A stretch of DNA of 64,000 bases, taken from assembly GCA_030447305.1 (NCBI GenBank), contig JAUJPC010000002.1, positions 314,815-378,814 of the forward strand, in the 5' to 3' direction. Shown here piece after piece: positions 9,055 to 19,836 of the stretch. The notes under the pieces were generated by a model, which did not search any database, had not been told where the DNA came from, and saw only the letters and a program-made list of their open reading frames with translations. The DNA is from Actinomycetota bacterium. Lineage in GTDB: Bacteria > Actinomycetota > CADDZG01 > JAHWKV01. Position numbers and translations under genes: made by a program. Position 1 is the stretch's first letter. The number at the start of each line of letters is the position of its first letter.

Positions 9055-11436
9055 ATGTGGTGCGTGAGGCCGATGTTGTCAGGCGCTAACTTTCCGGAGC
9101 CGGCTGACTTCCGAAGCCCCGGGCCCTCCGTGCTGGCGCGGCTGGTGCTGGCGATGGTGGTAGCCGGGCTGGTTACCGGAGTGGTGGGAAGCTGGCTGAT
9201 TGCCCGGTCGGCGGGCAGGGCCCTGCGATCGGAGATCGACCACCAGAACGAGAGCCTGTCGAGCAGTCTGGCAAAGAGGCTGGACGATCGGATCTTGGCG
9301 AGGGTTGACACGCTGCGGGTAATGGCAACCCGGCGAGATCTGCAGCAGATGAGCTCGGGCGCTCAAACCGAGGTCGACGTGGTCCTCAAAGTAATGCCGG
9401 ACATCGGCAGGTTGGCGGTCTTCGATGCAGCCGGGGACCCGATTGCCGCAGCGTCCGGCACCAGGCTGTTGAGCCCCGACGAGCTGGGGACCCGGCCGGG
9501 TCTAGTGAACGACATGTCTCCGGGTTCGTTCAAGACCACGTTGGTGGGATTGACGCCGGCGGTGGTGGAGATGGTGGTCCCGATCGAGAACCCTCGCGGG
9601 ACGGTTGCGGGATGCCTCGTGGCAGAGACACCGCTCGAGGAGCTGGCCGCCCACCTAGAGGAGGTTGAGACCGGCACCTCACGTACCGCTTTTCTGGTTC
9701 GACGGGACGGGCGCATCATGGTTCACAGGGACAGGGACCGGGTGTTGCGCGGTGAACGCTTCACCGTCCCGGGCGAGGCGGCGGTGCCGGCAGGCTCTTT
9801 CAGCGGCCGGGGACCGGACGAAGGCAGGTATCTGTTCTCCGGAGCGCGCACGTCGACGATCCCGACCGTCGTCGTCCTGCAACAACAGCAGAGCGAAGCG
9901 TTCACCTCCGTAGCCACCTCCAGCCGGAGTCTGGCAATGATCCTTCTCGCGGTGATGGCTGTGACAGTGGGAACCGTAGGCATCGTCGGGCGGCACTTGC
10001 TGGCACCGCTTCGCTCCATGGCCGTTGCGGCAAGAAGAATCGGCCGCGGTGAGCATGGCGCCCGGGTACCGGTCAGGGGTTACGGCGAGGTGGGAAGTCT
10101 TAGCGAAGAGCTCAATCGGATGGCCGGGGCACTCGAGCTGCGCATGGCGGAGCTTGAAGAACGAAGGGCGGCGGAGGAGGCGTTGCGTCAGCAGAGCCTT
10201 CTTGCGGAAACCCTTTACAACGTCGGAAGCGTCTTGACCGCCCAGCTCGACCTCAAAGAGGTGGTCCAGGCGGTCACCAACATTGCGACCGATTTGACCG
10301 GTGCCGGGTTCGGCGCCTTCTTCTACAAGGAGATCGATGCCGGAGGAGAGTCCCACGCGCGCTACACGCTGGCGGGAGTTGCTCCCGAGGACTTCTCCGA
10401 ATTTCTGATGCCACAGGACCCCGACATCTCCGGTCCGACCTTTTACGGCGAGGGCACGGTCCGCTCCGACGACATAACCAAGCACGCGGCATACGGGCGA
10501 AATAGGCCCTACTCGGGAACTCTGGAAGGTGATCTGCCGGTCCGAAGCTACCTCGCAGTGCCGGTGATCTCGAAGCGGGGAGAGGTCCTCGGGGGCCTGT
10601 TCTTCGGCCATGAGGAGGTTGGGGTATTCAACCAGGGTCACGAGCATCTGTCGGAAGGAATAGCGGCCCAGGCCGCCATCGCTATCGAAAATGCGCGCCT
10701 TTACGCCGCCCAGCGCAGTGCCGCCGAGACACTGCAGCGAAGTCTCTTGCCTGCAGGGCTGCCGGAGCTCCCCGGCTTGCAAGCGGCCGCCCGGTACCTT
10801 CCGGCTGTGCCGGGAGTTGAGGTCGGGGGCGACTGGTACGACGTGATAGAGCTTCCCCATGGGACGGTGGCCGTGGTCGTGGGAGATGTCGTCGGCCGTG
10901 GGATCGTTGCTGCAGGCACTATGGGGCAGCTGTGCCATGCGGTTCGGGCTTACGCCCTGGAGGACTCGGCGCCGGCAGAGGTCCTGGCACGGCTCAACCG
11001 CTTCCTCCTCCATGTCGGGGTCGACGAGCAGATCGCAACCGTCGTTTTCGCCGTGGTCAATCCGGCTGAGCGCACTATATGCATCGCCAATGCCGGACAT
11101 CCGCCCCCGTTGCAGCTGAATGCCGACGGGTCGGCCGCCTTCATAGAGCTGGAGAGTGGACCACCGGTGGGAGCGCTGCCCGACATGGTCTACAAAGAGG
11201 AGCTCACCAACATGCCGCCGGGGAGCCGGCTGCTCCTCTACACCGACGGCTTGGTGGAGGACCGCAGAATGCCCCTGACGGAGGGCCTGGAACGGCTGAG
11301 GAGAGCGGCGATGGACGCCCCCGAGGACATCGAGAACTTCTGCGATTTCGTGGTGCGCCGGCTGGCGCAGGGCCGTGACGTCCAGGACGACATCGCCGTG
11401 CTGGCAATAGGATCAGCCCCGTCGGAGCAGACCTAG
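9055..11436 (+). CDS. extracellular sensor / HAMP / GAF / PP2C (SpoIIE-type) phosphatase
   Basis: Two TM segments flanking a sensor domain, HAMP, GAF, and VGGDWYDVIELPHG...VGDVVGRGIVAA SpoIIE motifs. Confidence 0.88.
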   Translation: MWCVRPMLSGANFPEPADFRSPGPSVLARLVLAMVVAGLVTGVVGSWLIARSAGRALRSEIDHQNESLSSSLAKRLDDRILARVDTLRVMATRRDLQQMSSGAQTEVDVVLKVMPDIGRLAVFDAAGDPIAAASGTRLLSPDELGTRPGLVNDMSPGSFKTTLVGLTPAVVEMVVPIENPRGTVAGCLVAETPLEELAAHLEEVETGTSRTAFLVRRDGRIMVHRDRDRVLRGERFTVPGEAAVPAGSFSGRGPDEGRYLFSGARTSTIPTVVVLQQQQSEAFTSVATSSRSLAMILLAVMAVTVGTVGIVGRHLLAPLRSMAVAARRIGRGEHGARVPVRGYGEVGSLSEELNRMAGALELRMAELEERRAAEEALRQQSLLAETLYNVGSVLTAQLDLKEVVQAVTNIATDLTGAGFGAFFYKEIDAGGESHARYTLAGVAPEDFSEFLMPQDPDISGPTFYGEGTVRSDDITKHAAYGRNRPYSGTLEGDLPVRSYLAVPVISKRGEVLGGLFFGHEEVGVFNQGHEHLSEGIAAQAAIAIENARLYAAQRSAAETLQRSLLPAGLPELPGLQAAARYLPAVPGVEVGGDWYDVIELPHGTVAVVVGDVVGRGIVAAGTMGQLCHAVRAYALEDSAPAEVLARLNRFLLHVGVDEQIATVVFAVVNPAERTICIANAGHPPPLQLNADGSAAFIELESGPPVGALPDMVYKEELTNMPPGSRLLLYTDGLVEDRRMPLTEGLERLRRAAMDAPEDIENFCDFVVRRLAQGRDVQDDIAVLAIGSAPSEQT

Positions 11437-12461
11437 GACGCCGCTTCCGCTATAAGCTCCGACGCTTCTCGGGTCGATAACTGGTCCGGGGCTATCTTTC
11501 CGGCCACCGCCTCAACGGCGCGCTCCAGCCTGGTCGCTCCTTTCTCCTCTCCGACATGGCGCAGCATCATGGCGGCGGAAAGTATCGCTCCAACCGGGTT
11601 CGCCAGTCCCGTGCCGGCAATGTCGGGGGCCGAGCCGTGGACCGGCTCAAACATCGAAACCCGGCCTGGGTGCACGTTGGCGCTGCCGACGAAGCCGATA
11701 CCGCCAACCAGGCCCGCCGCAAGATCGCTGAGGATGTCGCCGAACAGGTTGTCTGTGACCACGACCCGGAACCGCTTGGGCTGGGTGACCATCAAAAGTG
11801 CGGCCGCATCGATGTGCTGGTAGGCGGTCTGGACGCCGGGAAATTCGCCACCGATTTCGGAGATCGCTCGCAGGTAGAGGCTTCCGGCTCGCTCGAGAAC
11901 GTTGGTTTTGTGCACCAACGTAAGGGACTGCTTGCGTTTAGCCGCCAGCTCGTACCCGTACCGTACGATTCGGCTGACCGCGGGCCAGGTATTGAGTGAA
12001 ACCTCGGTGGCCTGCTCCTTGCTGCTTCCAGGATCGGTGACCTCACCGCGGCCGCAGTAAAGGCCTTCGGTGTTCTCTCTTACTATTACAACGTCTAGCT
12101 GGTCGGCGTTGCTGAGTACGCTGTTGACGCCGCTGAGCAGGCGGGACGGCCTCAGGTTCACGTACAGATCCAGCTCCCGGCGCAGCCGCAGCAACAGGCC
12201 CTTCTCCAGGATGCCGGGCGGCACCCGGGGATCCCCAACGGCCCCCAGTAGCACCGCCTGGTGTTCGCTCAGCCGTTGCAGGTCGTCGTCGGTCAGCACC
12301 TGACCCGTCCTCAGGTACCGGTTGGCCCCGAGATCGTAATTGGTGACCTCCAAAGCGAAGCCCTCGGCATCCGCCACGGCATCGAGAGCCATCAATGCCC
12401 CCTCTGTGACCTCCGGACCAATACCGTCCCCCGGCACGACTGCAAGGCTGTGGGTCTTCAT
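11433..12461 (-). CDS. leuB: 3-isopropylmalate dehydrogenase
   Basis: VVPGDGIGPEVTEGAL, NLFGDILSDLAAGLVGGIGFVGSANV, FEPVHGSAPDIAG. Confidence 0.9.
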   Translation of the reverse strand: MKTHSLAVVPGDGIGPEVTEGALMALDAVADAEGFALEVTNYDLGANRYLRTGQVLTDDDLQRLSEHQAVLLGAVGDPRVPPGILEKGLLLRLRRELDLYVNLRPSRLLSGVNSVLSNADQLDVVIVRENTEGLYCGRGEVTDPGSSKEQATEVSLNTWPAVSRIVRYGYELAAKRKQSLTLVHKTNVLERAGSLYLRAISEIGGEFPGVQTAYQHIDAAALLMVTQPKRFRVVVTDNLFGDILSDLAAGLVGGIGFVGSANVHPGRVSMFEPVHGSAPDIAGTGLANPVGAILSAAMMLRHVGEEKGATRLERAVEAVAGKIAPDQLSTREASELIAEAAS

Positions 12462-12473
12462 CGTTTGCGGTCG

Positions 12474-14015
12474 TTAGAAGGAGGGGGCTTCCAGGGCGGC
12501 CCGCCGGGTGTTCACGTTCGTGGCCCGGTTCACCGCGTTCAGGAACGCACGTGCTGAGCCCTCCACCACATCTGTGGAGACACCTTTGCCCGAATAGATG
12601 ACCCCGTCCACGTTGACCTGGACCGAGATCTCGCCGACGGCGTCGGTTCCTCCAGTGACCGCTCCCACTTTGAAGGACACCAGCTTGGCATTGATTCCCA
12701 GTGCCCTTTGGATGGCGCCGCAGGTGGCATCGATCATCCCGTCGCCTTCGGCCGACTCCTCAAACGTCTCGTCACCGGAGCGAATGCGAACCTTGGCCGT
12801 GGGATGGACGTGAGTGCCACCCCGGACCTGGAGGTCCTCCAGGACGTAGGTGTCCTGGGCGGTACTGATCTCGTCGGTGACGATGGCCAGCAGATCGGCC
12901 TCTGTCATCTCGATCTTGCGGTCGACCAGCTCCCGGAACCGGCTCCACGCCCGGTTCAGGTCCTCGCCGCTCAGCTCGTAGCCCATATCGCCCAGGGTCT
13001 TGGCAAAGGCGTGCCGGCCGGAGTGCTTGCCCAGCACGATACGGTTGGAGTCCCAGCCCACTGAAGTGGCGTCCATGATCTCGTAGGTGGTCCGGTCCAT
13101 CAGCACGCCGTGCTGGTGAATTCCGGCCTCATGGGCAAAGGCGTTGGATCCGACGATCGCCTTGTTGGGCGGAACCTGATAACCGGTCAGGGCCGAAACC
13201 AGCCGGGAGGTGCGGACGATCTGGCGGGTTTCCGCTCCGGTTGTTACGCCCATCGAAGCTCCGCGGGTCTGGATGGCCATGATGACCTCCTCGACCGAGC
13301 AGTTGCCCGCCCGCTCGCCGATCGCGTTCATCGCCCCTTCGACCTGGCGGGCACCGGCCTGCACGCCGGCCAGCGCGTTCGCCACGGCCAGGCCCAGGTC
13401 CTGATGGGTGTGCGTCGACCAGATCACGTCGCCCGAACCCTCGACGTTGTCGATCAGATACCGGAACAGGTCTGCGTACTCGTTGGGCAGGGCGTACCCG
13501 ACCGTGTCGGGAACGTTGCAGGTCGTCGCCCCCGCCTTGATGGCGGCGCCGAACATCTTCACCAGGAAGTCCGGGTCGCTTCGGGTAGCGTCCTCGGCCG
13601 AGAACTCCACATCCGGCGTGTAGCTGCGGGACCGCTCGACCCCGGCGATCGCTGCCGCCATCACCTGCTCGGGCGTCTTGTGCAGCTTCTTTTCCATGTG
13701 GATGGACGAGGTGGCGATGAATACGTGGATCCGAGCTCGCTGAGCGTCTTTGATGGACTCCCAGGCGCGGTCGATGTCGGAGAGCTGCATGCGGGCCAGC
13801 CCGCAGATGACCGGCCCCTTTACGCTTTGAGCCACCGCCCTGACCGCATCGAACTCCGACTGCGAGTTGATGGGAAAGCCCGCCTCGATCACATCGACTC
13901 CCAGCGCGGCCAGCTGATGGGCGATCTCCACCTTTTCCTTGGCGGACAAGTTGATGCCGGGGGATTGCTCGCCGTCGCGCAGCGTGGTGTCGAAGATACG
14001 TACGTGGTCTGGCAT
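12474..14015 (-). CDS. leuA: 2-isopropylmalate synthase
   Basis: IFDTTLRDGEQSPGINLS start, HTHQDLGLAVANALAG, regulatory C-terminal domain. Confidence 0.95.
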   Translation of the reverse strand: MPDHVRIFDTTLRDGEQSPGINLSAKEKVEIAHQLAALGVDVIEAGFPINSQSEFDAVRAVAQSVKGPVICGLARMQLSDIDRAWESIKDAQRARIHVFIATSSIHMEKKLHKTPEQVMAAAIAGVERSRSYTPDVEFSAEDATRSDPDFLVKMFGAAIKAGATTCNVPDTVGYALPNEYADLFRYLIDNVEGSGDVIWSTHTHQDLGLAVANALAGVQAGARQVEGAMNAIGERAGNCSVEEVIMAIQTRGASMGVTTGAETRQIVRTSRLVSALTGYQVPPNKAIVGSNAFAHEAGIHQHGVLMDRTTYEIMDATSVGWDSNRIVLGKHSGRHAFAKTLGDMGYELSGEDLNRAWSRFRELVDRKIEMTEADLLAIVTDEISTAQDTYVLEDLQVRGGTHVHPTAKVRIRSGDETFEESAEGDGMIDATCGAIQRALGINAKLVSFKVGAVTGGTDAVGEISVQVNVDGVIYSGKGVSTDVVEGSARAFLNAVNRATNVNTRRAALEAPSF

Positions 14016-14159
14016 CTTTGAGAACTCCTATCTCTTGTTCGAGGTCGCTTTGGCTGTTTTCAAGCTCTGGACCGCACCTTCACAGCAGCGACCCGAGCCC
14101 TCAAAGCGCGAGTAAGAGAAGTTGTTCTTTTGTCAGAGGGTGACGCCGAAATCGCACGA

Positions 14160-15155
14160 TCAGTCCTTGCGCAACCAGGGCATCATGGACCGCAGCTCCC
14201 TGCCGACGCTCTCGATCTTGTGGGCAGCCGCCTGGTCCCGCATCTTCTGGAAGTTGGGCGCGCCCGCTTCAGCCTCCGCCACCCACTCGTTGGCGAAGTT
14301 GCCGCTCTGGATGTCGACCAGGATCCTGTCCATGGCCTCACGGGTCTGATCGGTGACTACTCGCTGGCCGCGAGTCAGGTCGCCGTACTCGGCGGTGTCG
14401 GAGATGGAGTGGCGCATCTTGGCCAGGCCACCCTCGTAGATCAGGTCGACGATAAGTTTCACCTCGTGCAGACACTCGAAGTAAGCTACCTCCGGCTGGT
14501 AACCGGCGTCGACCAGGGTCTCGAAGCCGGTCTGGATCAGGCGGGTAAGGCCGCCGCAGAGAACGGCCTGCTCGCCGAACAGGTCGGTCTCCGTCTCCTC
14601 CCGAAAGGTCGTCTCGATGAGGCCGGCCCGCGCGGACCCGATGCCGTAGGCGTAGGCCAAAGCGTAGTCGTGTGCCTTTCCGCTGGCGTCCTGCTCAACC
14701 GCCACCAGAGCCGGGGTGCCGATGCCCTCCCTGAAGGTGCGCCGCACCAGGTGACCCGGGCCCTTGGGAGCGACCATGAACACGTCGACACCACCCGGCG
14801 GTGTGATCCTGCGGAAGTGGATGTTGAAGCCGTGGGCGAATGCCAGGGCGTCACCGTCGTTGAGGTTGGGTGCGATGGACTCGTCGTAGACGGCCTTGGC
14901 GTGCTGGTCCGGCACCAGCATCATGATGACCTCAGCTTCGCCTGCCGCTTTGGAGGTCTCGAGGACCCGCAGACCGGCAGCTTCCGCCTCTGCCCAGGAG
15001 CTCGACCCGTCCCTCAGGCCGACCCGGACATCGAAGCCCGAGTCCTTCAGGTTAAGGGCGTGCGCATGGCCCTGGGAGCCGAACCCGATGATCGCGATGG
15101 GTCGCCCCAACAGAGCCTCGGGATCAGCGTCCTTTTCGTAGTACTTCGTGGCCAT
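14160..15155 (-). CDS. ilvC: ketol-acid reductoisomerase (class I)
   Basis: [42 protein letters not shown]. Confidence 0.96.
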   Translation of the reverse strand: MATKYYEKDADPEALLGRPIAIIGFGSQGHAHALNLKDSGFDVRVGLRDGSSSWAEAEAAGLRVLETSKAAGEAEVIMMLVPDQHAKAVYDESIAPNLNDGDALAFAHGFNIHFRRITPPGGVDVFMVAPKGPGHLVRRTFREGIGTPALVAVEQDASGKAHDYALAYAYGIGSARAGLIETTFREETETDLFGEQAVLCGGLTRLIQTGFETLVDAGYQPEVAYFECLHEVKLIVDLIYEGGLAKMRHSISDTAEYGDLTRGQRVVTDQTREAMDRILVDIQSGNFANEWVAEAEAGAPNFQKMRDQAAAHKIESVGRELRSMMPWLRKD

Positions 15156-15182
15156 GCAGATGCCTCCTAAATTCTTTAGTTG

Positions 15183-15695
15183 TTAACCGGCCACCCGCAG
15201 CTGACGGTCCTTGATTGATTTGGAACCGCGGCTGAGCCCCACCCGGCCGGACTTGACCAGCTCGATTATCCCGTAGGTTGCCACCAGGTCCTCGAAGGCG
15301 TTGATCTTGTCCGGGGAGCCGGTGACCTCGACGGTCATGGCGTCGGTGCCCACATCGATGACCTTCCCCCGAAAGATCTCGGTCAGCTCGATGATGCGAG
15401 CGCGCACCTCGGCAACGGCCCTTACCTTGATCAGCATCAACTCACGCTCGACGGAGGACTCCCGTTCGAGCTCGATGACCTTCAGGACGTTGATCAGCTT
15501 GTACAGCTGCTTGGTCACGTGCTCGAGCGGCCTCTCCGGCAGGTCGACGACGATGGTCATGCGGCTGACATTGGGGCTTTCGGTGGTCCCGACCGCCAGT
15601 GAGTGAATGTTGAATCCCCGGCGGGCGAACAGTCCCGAAACCCGGGAGAGGACACCCGGTTTGTTTTCGACCAGGACGGCGATCGTATGTTTCAC
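15183..15695 (-). CDS. ilvN: acetolactate synthase small subunit
   Basis: HTIAVLVENKPGVLSRVSGLFARRGFNIHSLAVG; GTG start inferred. Confidence 0.95.
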   Translation of the reverse strand: MKHTIAVLVENKPGVLSRVSGLFARRGFNIHSLAVGTTESPNVSRMTIVVDLPERPLEHVTKQLYKLINVLKVIELERESSVERELMLIKVRAVAEVRARIIELTEIFRGKVIDVGTDAMTVEVTGSPDKINAFEDLVATYGIIELVKSGRVGLSRGSKSIKDRQLRVAG

Positions 15696-15699
15696 GAGC

Positions 15700-15810
15700 C
15701 TCCGCTCCCTTCGGTCCCGTTCGGATCGGAGGATCCACCGCACTCCGCTCCCTGCGGTCGCTCCGGTGGACGGTGAAAGGCAATGCTTGGACCCTGCGCT
15801 CCCTCAGTCA
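15700..15810. repeat. short direct repeats (CTCCGCTCCCT[TG]CGGTC x2 plus a degenerate third copy) between ilvB and ilvN
   Basis: Seen by eye in the intergenic sequence. Confidence 0.5.
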
Positions 15811-15811
15811 T

Positions 15812-17611
15812 TTAATCGATCACCATCTCTTCGGTTTGCGAGTAAAGGTGGTCGCCCAGCTCATGCTCCACCGGGTCCTTCTCGAACTCGGGACCAAGGA
15901 TGATGTCGTCGTTGGAACTGCCGGCCGCCACCATCGGGTAGCACATCTCCTGAGGGTCGCACCGGAAGTCGATCACGACCGGGCGGTCGTTGACGCCCCG
16001 GGCCTTTTCGATCGCGGCGTCGACCTCCTGCATCGATTCCACCCGCAGACCGATACAACCGTATGCCTCGGCCAGCTTCACGTAGTCCGGGATGTCCCAG
16101 CCGAACTCCACCTCTGAGTAGCGCTCGTCGTAGAACAGCTCCTGCCACTGGCGAACCATGCCCAGGTAAGCGTTGTTGATGATGGCGATCTTGACCGGGA
16201 TCCGTTCCACCGCCATGGTTGCCAGCTCCTGGCAGGTCATCTGGAAGCAGCCGTCGCCGTCGATGCACCAAACTTCGTCGCCGGACCTGGCGACCTTGGC
16301 CCCCATTGCTGCGGGCACACCGAATCCCATGGCTCCCGAGCCGCCGGAGTTGATCCAGGTACGGGGCCGGCGGAACGGGATGAACTGCGAAGCCCACATC
16401 TGGTGCTGGCCCACGCCCGAGCAGTAGATGGCATTGCCATCGGTCAGGGCGGCTAGCCGCTCCACCACGTACTGCGGCTTCAGTGGCCCGTCCTGCGTCT
16501 GCGTGTATCTGTAGGGGTACCTGGCCTTCCAGTCGTTGACCGTGTCGCGCCATGCCGAGTAGTCGGGTCCTGATCCGTTGGCTGAGGGCCCCGGGTCCTT
16601 GCTCCGCCGGGACTCGATGACCTTGATCAGCTCAATCAGGGTCGCCTTTGCGTCGCCCACGATCGGCACGTCGGCCTTGCGATTCTTACCGATCTCAGCC
16701 GGGTCGATGTCGGCGTGGATCACCTTCGCCTCGGGGGCGAATGACGACAGCTTTCCGGTGACCCGGTCGTCGAAGCGGGGGCCGATGCCGATCAGCAGGT
16801 CGGAGCGCTGCAGCGCGGTCACAGCAGTGTAGTTGCCGTGCATGCCCGGCATGCCCAGGCACAGAGGGTGGTTGTCGGGCATAACGCCGCGGGCCATCAG
16901 CGTGGTGACGACCGGGATGCCCGTCATCTCGGCCAGTTGCACCAACTGTTCGGAAGCCCCCGCCTTGATGATGCCGCCGCCGGCGTAGATCACAGGACGC
17001 TCGGACTGGGCGATCAACTTCGCCGCCTCCACGATCTGTCGGTGGTTTGGCTTGGAGGTCGGCTGGTAGCCGGGAAGGTCGATGGGACCGGCAGGCACGT
17101 ACTCGACCTTGGCCTGCAGCACGTCCTTGGGGATGTCCACCAGCACGGGGCCGGGCCGGCCGGTGCCGGCGATGTGGAACGCTTCCGCGATGGTCTGGGC
17201 GATGTCGTCGGGCTCCATCACAAGGAAGGTGTGCTTGGTGACGGGCGCAGCGATGCCGGTGATGTCCGACTCCTGGAAGGCGTCGTAGCCCATGGCCGGG
17301 CGGGGGACCTGGCCGGTGATGGCAACCACCGGGATCGAATCCATGAAGGACGACGCCAGGCCGGTGATCAGGTTGGTGGCGCCGGGGCCCGAGGTGGCCA
17401 TGCAGACACCCACCTTGCCGGAGGCTTGAGCGTAGCCGTCGGCCGCGTGGGCGGCACCCTGCTCGTGGCGGCACAAGATGTGCTTGACCGTAGAGTCGAT
17501 CAGCGGATCGTAGGCAGGCAGGATCGCCCCGCCCGGTATACCAAAGATGTGCTCGACCCCAACCGCTTCGAGCGCAAGGAAAAGGGCCTTGGCCCCGGTG
17601 ACCTCGCTCAT
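15812..17611 (-). CDS. ilvB: acetolactate synthase large subunit
   Basis: [14 protein letters not shown], ThDP motif [29 protein letters not shown]. Confidence 0.96.
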   Translation of the reverse strand: MSEVTGAKALFLALEAVGVEHIFGIPGGAILPAYDPLIDSTVKHILCRHEQGAAHAADGYAQASGKVGVCMATSGPGATNLITGLASSFMDSIPVVAITGQVPRPAMGYDAFQESDITGIAAPVTKHTFLVMEPDDIAQTIAEAFHIAGTGRPGPVLVDIPKDVLQAKVEYVPAGPIDLPGYQPTSKPNHRQIVEAAKLIAQSERPVIYAGGGIIKAGASEQLVQLAEMTGIPVVTTLMARGVMPDNHPLCLGMPGMHGNYTAVTALQRSDLLIGIGPRFDDRVTGKLSSFAPEAKVIHADIDPAEIGKNRKADVPIVGDAKATLIELIKVIESRRSKDPGPSANGSGPDYSAWRDTVNDWKARYPYRYTQTQDGPLKPQYVVERLAALTDGNAIYCSGVGQHQMWASQFIPFRRPRTWINSGGSGAMGFGVPAAMGAKVARSGDEVWCIDGDGCFQMTCQELATMAVERIPVKIAIINNAYLGMVRQWQELFYDERYSEVEFGWDIPDYVKLAEAYGCIGLRVESMQEVDAAIEKARGVNDRPVVIDFRCDPQEMCYPMVAAGSSNDDIILGPEFEKDPVEHELGDHLYSQTEEMVID

Positions 17612-17737
17612 AGTTCTGTCCTCTCCTCTTGTCGCTCTTTTTTCAGCAGTGGGTAGCAGTCGAAACGGCGTGGTTCAAAGTGCGAGCTGGACTCGTTGGC
17701 TCGAGATAGTGGACTCTGCAGTGTCCCGGGAAACAAA

Positions 17738-17762
17738 AAACCTCTCAGTCGAGAGGTTTTGT
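17738..17762 (-). terminator. ilvB attenuator terminator hairpin
   Basis: On the - strand: AAAACCTCTC-GACT-GAGAGGTTTTTTG, between the leader peptide and ilvB. Confidence 0.75.
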
Positions 17763-17789
17763 AGCGCTCGCCGGAACTGCAGGCGCGCG

Positions 17790-17855
17790 CTACCGCGATA
17801 CGAGAAGAAGGCCCAACTGCCCCTGAGGGCTCCTTTCCGTTTCGTAGCGCGTCAC
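17790..17855 (-). CDS. ilvB leader peptide (MTRYETERSPQGQLGLLLVSR)
   Basis: RBS AGGAG at 17863-17867, 7-nt spacer, GTG start, LGLLLV codon run, stop within a GTAGCGC/GCGCTAC stem upstream of the terminator. Confidence 0.7.
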   Translation of the reverse strand: MTRYETERSPQGQLGLLLVSR

Positions 17856-17958
17856 TGTCAGACTCCTGTTCGTTGCCTTGCGACCATCTTCCCCCAGGGG
17901 TAGAGGGGTGTCAAGCAATCCGGGCGCCGACCGGCGCCGCTCTGGAATAATTCCCTCC

Positions 17959-18999
17959 GTGAACAGACGCCCCATAAAGATAGCGGTTGCCGGAGCAGGT
18001 TACGGCAGGAAGGTGGCACTGCCCGTTTACCGGGAGATGGAGGAGTTTGAACCGGTCGCGTGCTGGTCCCACACCCCCGCGCGCGCCCGCAAGCTGGCGG
18101 ACGAGTTCGGGGTGGAGCTGGGGACCTCCGATTTCGACGAGCTGCTCTCCGTTCCCGGCCTGGAGGCGGTTCATGTGGCCACTCCGGTTGTCACCCACCT
18201 TCCTTTTGCTCGAGCGGTTACCGACCGGGGCATGCACCTTCTATGCGAGAAGCCGCTGGCCGAGAACCTGGCAAGTGCCCGTCAGATAGCCGAGGCGGTT
18301 CGCTCGGCGGGCGTGGTCGGCACGGTCGGGTACTCCCTGCGAATGAAGCAGACCCGGCGGCGGGTCATCGAGACGGCCCGGGAGGTCGTGGGGAACCCAC
18401 GGATGGTCTCCATTTCTCTGGTGCACTCAGACCATGCCCATTCCGAGTCACGGCCCTACACCTGGGTCCACGACGCCAGCCTGGGGGGTGGACGCCTGCA
18501 GGGTTACGGAGTGCACGACCTGGACCTTCTTCTGGCGATCTTCCCGGCGGTCGAGGCGGTGGTTGCGGCATTGGAGGTCGGCGTTCCGATGCGGATATCG
18601 GACGGCGGGCAGATGCGGCGGGTAACGGCCGAGGACGCCTATGGAGTCCTCCTGCGTTTCAAAGGGGGCGGCTTGGGTGTCGTCACCCTGGTAGCCACTG
18701 CCCGGCACGGCCGCAAGGACCTGATCGAGATCTACGGCGACGAAGGTACCGTCAGAATGGACTCCGACTTCCGTTTGTGGTCGGGCAGGGCGGGTGAGGA
18801 CCTGCAAGTCGAGGGGCCGCTCAGCAACGACTCGCAGGAGGCCTTCAAGGAGGTGGCTTCTAACTTCTGGCTGTCTGTACGTGAAGGGAGGCCCCCGAAC
18901 CCTTCGTTGGAGGAGGGGTTGAGGGTGCAGGCGCTGTTCGATGCGATCAAGATCGCCGACAGCGAGCGGCGCTGGGTTACGCCCGAGCCCGTCGCTTAG
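17959..18999 (+). CDS. Gfo/Idh/MocA family oxidoreductase
   Basis: IAVAGAGYGRK Rossmann motif, CEKPLAENL. Confidence 0.92.
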   Translation: MNRRPIKIAVAGAGYGRKVALPVYREMEEFEPVACWSHTPARARKLADEFGVELGTSDFDELLSVPGLEAVHVATPVVTHLPFARAVTDRGMHLLCEKPLAENLASARQIAEAVRSAGVVGTVGYSLRMKQTRRRVIETAREVVGNPRMVSISLVHSDHAHSESRPYTWVHDASLGGGRLQGYGVHDLDLLLAIFPAVEAVVAALEVGVPMRISDGGQMRRVTAEDAYGVLLRFKGGGLGVVTLVATARHGRKDLIEIYGDEGTVRMDSDFRLWSGRAGEDLQVEGPLSNDSQEAFKEVASNFWLSVREGRPPNPSLEEGLRVQALFDAIKIADSERRWVTPEPVA

Positions 19000-19018
19000 A
19001 CGCCACCTGTCCGGCACC

Positions 19019-19756
19019 ATGAAGTACCTGATCGCCAACTGGAAGATGTACACCACCACCACCGAGGCCGTGATGCTGTTTGCGGATATCCAACAGGGCC
19101 TCCGCCAGCGAGCCGACGCAGGCAAGGTGATGCCGCTGCCTATCATCTGTCCCCCGTTTCTGTCCCTGGCTCTCATTCGAGCCTTCCTTGACCATGCGCT
19201 GACCCGTTTGGGTGCCCAGAACTGCCATTGGGAGCCGGACGGCCCGTACACGGGCGAGATCTCGGCCCCAATGCTGAAGGAGCTCGTGGACTACGTGCTG
19301 GTCGGCCACAGCGAGCGCCGGGCCGCTGGGGAGACCGACGAGCAGATCGCTAACAAGGTGGCAGCCGTTGCCGAAGCGGGCCTGATTCCGATCCTATTTG
19401 TCGGTGAGGAGGAGCGGGCCACCTCTGCAGCCTCGCAGAGCGAGAAGCGGCTGATCGCAGGGCTTTCCCGTGCCAACGTCGAAAAACATCCGATCCTAGT
19501 TGTCTACGAGCCGACCTGGGCGGTTGGAGCCGACCGGCCGGCGGATGTCACCTATGTCGGCGAGGTGGTCGAGTACCTCAAGGCCCGGATGGGTGATATG
19601 GGCGTCCCACACCCAGAGGTGATTTACGGCGGGACGGTCACGGCTGAAAACGTCCGGCAGTTTGCGGATCTGAAGATCCTCGACGGTGTTGGAGCGACCC
19701 GTGCCAGCCTGAACTCGGGCAATTTCCTGGCGATGGTCGATCAACTGGGTGCCTAG
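19019..19756 (+). CDS. triosephosphate isomerase or close TIM paralogue
   Basis: LIANWKM (Lys), YVLVGHSERR (His), YEPTWAVG (Glu), VIYGGTVTAENV. Confidence 0.88.
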   Translation: MKYLIANWKMYTTTTEAVMLFADIQQGLRQRADAGKVMPLPIICPPFLSLALIRAFLDHALTRLGAQNCHWEPDGPYTGEISAPMLKELVDYVLVGHSERRAAGETDEQIANKVAAVAEAGLIPILFVGEEERATSAASQSEKRLIAGLSRANVEKHPILVVYEPTWAVGADRPADVTYVGEVVEYLKARMGDMGVPHPEVIYGGTVTAENVRQFADLKILDGVGATRASLNSGNFLAMVDQLGA

Positions 19757-19836
19757 CGCGGTAGCGCCTAACGGGGGTGCGCCTTAGCCGGAGCGCCGCC
19801 TTGTTATGCTCAATGAACTTTCAAGAGGAGACCCAG

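Noticed and set aside
9679-11100. 473-aa minus-strand ORF opposite the SpoIIE phosphatase
   Set aside because: Shadow ORF opposite a well-supported multidomain CDS; no recognisable domain.
14016-14159. Possible leuA leader peptide between ilvC and leuA
   Set aside because: Short ORFs there contain no Leu-codon run and no terminator-like hairpin was seen.
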